Of a DNA stretch of 64,000 bases, positions 59,451-64,000 are shown piece after piece. The translations under genes were made by a program, and so were the position numbers. How positions within the stretch are numbered: position 1 is the stretch's first letter; each line of letters opens with the position of its first letter. The notes under the pieces were generated by a model. That model had not been told where the DNA came from. It made no database searches and was given only the letters and a program-made list of their open reading frames with translations. Source of the stretch: Hyphomonadaceae bacterium (GTDB taxonomy: Bacteria > Pseudomonadota > Alphaproteobacteria > Caulobacterales > Aquidulcibacteraceae); assembly GCA_019753175.1 (NCBI GenBank), contig JAIELK010000007.1:1-64000 (forward strand), given 5' to 3'.

Positions 59451-62400
59451 TCATGAACTGGGGCTGAAGGCTGTGTTATCCGGCTGAGGGGCGGGGTTGG
59501 CAACGGGTTCTGGCGGTTCTTCGGGCTCGGCCGCCTCGCGGGCGCGGTCCAAGATGACGCCAGGGTCGGTGATCGAGGCGGCGGTGCGGGCCAGACTGCG
59601 GAAGGGCGCGGTGATCCGCACGTTGAAGTCGAACGGCACGCCGCGAACGGTGACACGGCCCACGCCCGGAACGTCGGACAAGGCGGCCAGATCGATCGGT
59701 TCGCCGCGGTTCTCGCCGCTGAATTCGATCGAAGAGACCACCTCACCGTTGAGATCGCCATCCAGCCTCAGCGTAAGCTCGTCGTAGCGGAAGCTGCGCA
59801 GCGCATCGAACGCGAGGCGCGCGGCGCCGGTGGCGGACTGGCCGGCTTCGCCGGTGTAGGAGATAAGGCCACCGCCGGCTTCAGCACGCAGCACGCCGTT
59901 CTCAATGAAGGCTGTTCGCCGCGTCAACAGAAGCGGGAACTCACCTTCGACGCGGCCGGTGGCGGCAAGATCGGGGATTTCGAGATTCGCCAACAGTTCG
60001 GCCGCATCGACGCTGCGCAGGCGTAACTCGAAACGGGTTTCGTCAGCGCCGAGGCGGATCGCCGTCGGCGCCATCGCCACGACGCCGCCGGCGAAATTGA
60101 ACGAAGCGGATTCTATGGCGACGTGCTGGTCTGCCAACAGTTGGAATTGCACGCGACCGTCTCGCACCGCGACCCCGGGATTGAGCAGGCCCACCGTGAC
60201 GCTTTGGCTTGGCGGCGTGGTCAGGGCGAACAGGTCGTCAAAGAACACCTCGCCGCGCACGTCATTGACGATCGGGATGGTCGCCGTGGCCAGCGAGACG
60301 CCGTCGAGCGCGACGCGGCCGACGGCGGCGATCTCGTCGCGTGTCCAACGAATAGTGGCGGCGACGCTTGCCGGCCCGCGCACGTTGTCAACCAAGCCGC
60401 GTGTGCGTTCGCTGATGTCGTAGGGTCGCAGCGTTTCGTTGAACTCAATCCGCTCGCTCAGCACGTTGGCGGCGCCGACGCCCTCGGCGACAGCGTGTTC
60501 GGCGTTGAAGCGCGCGAGCTGCTGGGCTGTGTCCGCGAGCAGGATATCGCCGGCGGCGGTGATCGCGCCGTCGCGCACGGTGGCGTCCACGCTGACAAGC
60601 CGAAGCGGATTGAACAGCGGACGCTCGGCCTCGCTGGCGGGGCGGTTGGCGGTCAGCACGGCTTCCCCGGCCGCCACCCGGATGACCGCCGCACCGTCTT
60701 CAGGCTGAGCGTTCCACTGGCCTTCGATGGCGGAGACCGAACCCGGCAGCGCCGGATCGGAGAGCGTGCCGCGCTCGAAACGCCCGTCGACTCGCCAGCT
60801 TTCGGCAAGATGGGCGTCGGCTGTGATGCGGCGCACGGACACTGCCAGCGTGCGCTGCTCACCCATGGCGATCGCCAGGGTCGGCGTCGCGGCGCTGAGG
60901 GAGAGGGTCAAATCGCCGACGCGGCCGCGAAAACGGCCAGCGATGTTGGAGGCGTTGAGCTGTGCGACTTGCGCGCCCTCTGCGGCCATGCTGCCGGTCA
61001 GCGAGAGCCGTTGCACCGTGAATCCGCCGGAGAGGTTGCGTCGTGCATCGGCAGCGATCAATGCGCCGTCCAGCGGGCAGAGCGCGAACGCCCCGTTCTG
61101 AAACGCAAGGCCTGCCGCACTGACGCCATCGACGCGCAGGGGAATGCAGCCGCTGGTGGGTGTGACGCGCCAACCCGCTTCGTTCCAGCGCGCCGTGACA
61201 TCGAGCTGTGCGACGAGGTTGCGGACTTCCCCATCGCCGAGGGGGCCGGTGACGGCGAGCGGCCCGTTCAACTCGACGCTGCTGTCATTCGGCCGCAAGG
61301 CGATCGTGACGCCAAGATCGTCAGCGGCGATACGCGCGCCGTCCGCCTGCCAATCGGCAAGGCTCAATGTGCCGTCAGCTTCGAACTGCGATACGGCAGC
61401 CGTCCAAGAAACCGTGTCCAGCAGCAGCGACGCCCGTGGCGCGCCCCCGCCCGCGAGCGTCAGATCGACAGCGCCGAACAACACCGGATGCTCTGCGTTC
61501 GCCGGCCATTGCAGCACGAGACCTGGCGAGTCTTCGCGCAGCGGCGCCAGGCGAACGCGTGCGCCGCTGGCGGCGCGCGCTTCCGCCGGCGTGACGAGAG
61601 AGATGCGGAAATTCGCGTCGCTCAGTGCAAAGGTCAGCGGCGCAACGAGCGTGAAGGACGCGAACGCTCGGTCAAGCGCTTGCTCGGCTGCGGCGAGCGT
61701 CGGCCCCACTGGCGAACCCGAGGCCGCGGGAATGGCGTCGAGCAGGCGCTGACGCGCCCGCGGTGTGAGCGCCGCTTGCGCCAAAGTGATGAGAGCGTCG
61801 CCGCGCACGCCTGCATCGCTGAGAAAAACATGACCGCGCGCTGCGGCCTGGCGCGAGGCGACGCCATTGCTCTCAAATCGATCGGCGCCGAGCGTCCATT
61901 GCGCGCGCGCGTCGGCGCCCTGGCCCATGGCGCGCGCCGTCGCTCGCGCCGCGTTCAGCGTTGTATCACTCCGCGCGACGCGCTCGGCGTTCGCGTTCGC
62001 GTCGACGCGCCAGCCTGCGATCTCGAGCGCGTCGTCGCGCATCTGGGCGCTGCCCTCGGCGCCGCCAGACAACGCACGGGCTTCGATCTGGGGCGCGGAC
62101 AAGGCGGCGGCGAACCACGATGCCTGCGCCTCGACAGTCGCGAGATCGAGCGGCGTCCGCGCGTCGACGCGCAGCGACGCATCGCCAAGCGACACGCCCG
62201 CCCAGGTCAGACCCGCTGCGTTTGCGGTAATGCGCACGTCGACGTTCTCGCCTTGAGCGAGCGCGACGACTTCCCCCGAGGCGCGATTGAGCGCATGCGT
62301 GGTTCCCGCGCGCGTGGTCTCATCAAGCCGGATCTCGGCAGCGAAGTCTTCACCGATCACGCCTTGGCTTCGCACCGACGCCTGCAGCGCGCCGAACGGC

Positions 62401-62921
62401 GCATCAAGCACGATGACGCCATCCACGATCTCAAGGCCGATGTTCGGGATGCTCGGCCGTCTGCGGCTTGGCGTGCCACGTTCGAAATGGTCGAGCGCCC
62501 CTGCGGATACATGGCCGGCGCTATCGAGCCGCAGCCGAAGTTCAGGCGCTGTAATGCGCACGCGCGCAAGGCGTGGGCTAAGTCCGCGCCATTCCCAGGT
62601 CGCATCGACGGCGCGCATGGCGGCGTCCGGCGTAGCACCTTCGCCGACGCGGACATCGGTGAGCGTCAGGCCGCTGAAATCGAGCGCGGTCACGTTGAAG
62701 TCCGCCGGCACGCCGCGGTCGGACAGGACGGCTTCGAGCACGAATTCCGCGAGGGGTTTGCGCAACAGCCAAACCGCACCCGCCACCAGCGCCGAACTTA
62801 CGCCCAAAGCGGCGAGCGCCGTCGCCCAGCCGATCAGCAAACGCCGAGCGGAGGTCGAGTCTGCTTCCGCGCTGGGCGTCTGCTCTTGACTCGCAAGGTC
62901 CTGGTTAGACGTATGTGGCAC
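59451..62921 (-). CDS. ydbH: YdbH: AsmA-like intermembrane phospholipid transport protein
   Basis: The 1156-residue protein has one N-terminal transmembrane helix (ALAALGVSSALVAGAVWLL) followed by a long beta-rich periplasmic region of the AsmA-like/TamB group, ending IEFSGENRGEPIDLAALSDVPG. It is thought to bridge inner and outer membranes and let phospholipids pass, redundantly with TamB and YhdP. The start is GTG 62921. It heads the ydbH-ynbE-ydbL operon. Confidence 0.88.
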   Translation of the reverse strand: MPHTSNQDLASQEQTPSAEADSTSARRLLIGWATALAALGVSSALVAGAVWLLRKPLAEFVLEAVLSDRGVPADFNVTALDFSGLTLTDVRVGEGATPDAAMRAVDATWEWRGLSPRLARVRITAPELRLRLDSAGHVSAGALDHFERGTPSRRRPSIPNIGLEIVDGVIVLDAPFGALQASVRSQGVIGEDFAAEIRLDETTRAGTTHALNRASGEVVALAQGENVDVRITANAAGLTWAGVSLGDASLRVDARTPLDLATVEAQASWFAAALSAPQIEARALSGGAEGSAQMRDDALEIAGWRVDANANAERVARSDTTLNAARATARAMGQGADARAQWTLGADRFESNGVASRQAAARGHVFLSDAGVRGDALITLAQAALTPRARQRLLDAIPAASGSPVGPTLAAAEQALDRAFASFTLVAPLTFALSDANFRISLVTPAEARAASGARVRLAPLREDSPGLVLQWPANAEHPVLFGAVDLTLAGGGAPRASLLLDTVSWTAAVSQFEADGTLSLADWQADGARIAADDLGVTIALRPNDSSVELNGPLAVTGPLGDGEVRNLVAQLDVTARWNEAGWRVTPTSGCIPLRVDGVSAAGLAFQNGAFALCPLDGALIAADARRNLSGGFTVQRLSLTGSMAAEGAQVAQLNASNIAGRFRGRVGDLTLSLSAATPTLAIAMGEQRTLAVSVRRITADAHLAESWRVDGRFERGTLSDPALPGSVSAIEGQWNAQPEDGAAVIRVAAGEAVLTANRPASEAERPLFNPLRLVSVDATVRDGAITAAGDILLADTAQQLARFNAEHAVAEGVGAANVLSERIEFNETLRPYDISERTRGLVDNVRGPASVAATIRWTRDEIAAVGRVALDGVSLATATIPIVNDVRGEVFFDDLFALTTPPSQSVTVGLLNPGVAVRDGRVQFQLLADQHVAIESASFNFAGGVVAMAPTAIRLGADETRFELRLRSVDAAELLANLEIPDLAATGRVEGEFPLLLTRRTAFIENGVLRAEAGGGLISYTGEAGQSATGAARLAFDALRSFRYDELTLRLDGDLNGEVVSSIEFSGENRGEPIDLAALSDVPGVGRVTVRGVPFDFNVRITAPFRSLARTAASITDPGVILDRAREAAEPEEPPEPVANPAPQPDNTAFSPSS

Positions 62922-63012
62922 TCTGTCGTCGATCGGGCGCGATCCTTACTCATTGCCTAAGTAGGCGGGCGGACCCTAAATTGGAGCCGCGGGCAAAGGA
63001 TGGCGCGATTAT

Positions 63013-63049
63013 GGTTTCCGGCCCAATAAGGCCGTGCCGGAAACCTTAT
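63013..63049. repeat. Competing inverted repeats upstream of the M23 peptidase
   Basis: GGTTTCCGG (63013-63021) pairs with CCGGAAACC (63037-63045); alternatively ATAAGG (63026-63031) pairs with CCTTAT (63044-63049). Both cannot form at once. The element lies 28 bases before the GTG start and may be an operator or 5'-leader switch. Confidence 0.5.
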
Positions 63050-63076
63050 CTGTCGGAGGCGATCCGGCGGCAGGGA

Positions 63077-64000
63077 GTGGCGACATTGGCAGGGCCAAAT
63101 CGGCTTCGGCGTATTAACGCCAAGAAAGGTCTGACCGTGGCGCGCCTGTCGGCCGCGGCGATCTGCATTGGCGTGGGCGTCGCGTGGAACGCCGGTCTGT
63201 TCGATGGTCTGAATGGCGCGGCCGACGCCGCGGCGCTGCAAGCGATCCGCGACGAGGCGGGGCGACGCGCCGAGCACTTGGCGTTTACGGAAGTTTACCT
63301 GACGCGCGAGCAGCGCGAAGTGCGTGTCGGTCCAGGCGAAACGCTGGCAGGCTTGCTGACGCGCGCGGGCGCCACCGCCGCCGAAGCGCACGCCGCGCTC
63401 GCGTCGATCGACGATGTGTACGACCCGCGCCGGGTGCGGCCAGGGCAGCCAGTGAGCCTGTTCTTCGATCGCAGCAGCGGCGAAGCGCGTTTGACCGGCG
63501 TCGCGTTCCGCTCCGATCCCGGCGCTTCGGTGACCGCCAATCGTACGACGGCGGGCGGCTTCGCCGCGCGCGAAGTGCTGATGCCGGTGACTTATGAGAT
63601 CGCGCGCATCGCCTCGCAGGTGGAGACGAGCCTGTACGCCAGCGCATTGCAGCTTGGCGCCACCGACCGCGAAGTCGCCGCGCTCGCCGATGCGTTCGCG
63701 TATGACGTCGACTTCCAGCGCGACGTGCGCCCGGGCGACGATTTCGAACTGGTGTTCGAACGCTTCTACGATGACGAAGGCAACACCGTGCGCACGGGCA
63801 ATCTCTTGTTCGTGTCGCTGGAGTCGAGCCGGGGCTCGCGCGCCTTCTACTCGTTCCTGGCGCCCGGCGACACGCAGCCCGATTGGTACGACGCCGACGG
63901 CAAGAGCGCGCGGCGCTTCCTGATGAAGACGCCGATCAACGGCGCGCGGCTGTCCTCCGGCTTTGGCATGCGCCGCCACCCGATCCTCGGCTATTCGCGT
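63077..64000 (+). CDS. M23 family metallopeptidase (3' end outside window)
   Basis: The frame starts at GTG 63077 and is open to the window edge (308 codons seen). It has a basic N-terminus and one transmembrane segment (ARLSAAAICIGVGVAW), a LysM/OapA-like domain (VGPGETLAGLLTRAGATAAE, VRPGQPVSLFFD), a second domain (SLYASALQLGATDREVAALA) and the start of the M23 fold (GFGMRRHPILGYSR) containing the first zinc His. It is probably a periplasmic murein endopeptidase or division-related factor. It diverges from ydbH. Confidence 0.88.
   Translation, partial: MATLAGPNRLRRINAKKGLTVARLSAAAICIGVGVAWNAGLFDGLNGAADAAALQAIRDEAGRRAEHLAFTEVYLTREQREVRVGPGETLAGLLTRAGATAAEAHAALASIDDVYDPRRVRPGQPVSLFFDRSSGEARLTGVAFRSDPGASVTANRTTAGGFAAREVLMPVTYEIARIASQVETSLYASALQLGATDREVAALADAFAYDVDFQRDVRPGDDFELVFERFYDDEGNTVRTGNLLFVSLESSRGSRAFYSFLAPGDTQPDWYDADGKSARRFLMKTPINGARLSSGFGMRRHPILGYSR

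Noticed and set aside
60123-62960. 945-codon open frame on the plus strand
   Set aside because: Antisense to ydbH, which is supported by its membrane helix, length and ynbE-ydbL neighbours.

Overview
The window is GC-rich, densely packed alphaproteobacterial chromosome. The evidence is a ChrR/RpoE pair of the Rhodobacter type, methionine synthase split into two proteins, a DUF4908-like secreted protein, MnmC, MlaA/MlaC, and many ATGA, GTGA or TGATG gene overlaps. The closest fit is Caulobacterales (Caulobacter or Hyphomonadaceae relatives); that placement is inference. Most of the window is core housekeeping, with several small accessory insertions.

Layout. 1-10 kb: tail of a low-complexity protein, mnmC, an MFS sugar-type symporter, suhB, carA, an S9-family lipoprotein that has lost its catalytic Ser and His, glpX, an alpha/beta hydrolase, and free-methionine-sulfoxide reductase translationally linked to a 53-residue membrane protein. 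10.4-16.4 kb: a CAU tRNA, an MliC-like lipoprotein, a glycine-zipper lipoprotein, an S41 protease, ettA, then a small foreign-looking patch (PD-(D/E)XK-like protein and an orphan VapB antitoxin). 16.4-24.6 kb: a saccharopine-dehydrogenase-like reductase, folB plus a FolM-like reductase, two tandem exported micropeptides, a radical SAM protein, a zinc metallopeptidase, an S24 regulator, pyrD, mlaC and mlaA. 24.8-30.5 kb: a methionine operon, ArsR-methyltransferase regulator, metF, metH (N half), metH (C half). 30.5-35.7 kb: a 760-base hairpin-rich non-coding stretch, an M16 protease and small secreted proteins. 35.9-38.3 kb: RHS debris made of two orphan RHS C-terminal modules with different tips and a lipoprotein between them. 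38.3-42.4 kb: gloB, a methyltransferase, a DUF885 protein, and a REP-associated transposase bounded by inverted REPs. 42.2-45.8 kb: a likely singlet-oxygen regulon, with FAD oxidoreductase and DUF1365 genes diverging from rpoE-chrR across back-to-back ECF promoters. 45.8-49.6 kb: a methyltransferase lying between a decayed and an intact copy of a DUF2235 3' end, then metW and a metX lacking its nucleophile. 49.6-59 kb: chorismate mutase and tyrC, a host-attachment protein, ilvA, a trypsin with Cys-rich repeats, GST, FKBP, cysQ and nadE. 58.6-64 kb: ydbH-ynbE-ydbL plus a small membrane protein, and the start of an M23 peptidase.

Themes. Methionine and one-carbon metabolism recur (metF, split metH, metX, metW, fRMsr, ArsR-methyltransferase regulator). 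Envelope maintenance recurs (MlaA/C, YdbH/YnbE/YdbL, M16, M23, MliC). Two alpha/beta-hydrolase-fold proteins have Gly in place of the nucleophilic Ser. Several genes with no Shine-Dalgarno have a -10 box ending exactly five bases before the ATG, which suggests leaderless transcripts. No rRNA, CRISPR array, complete prophage or classical IS was seen.
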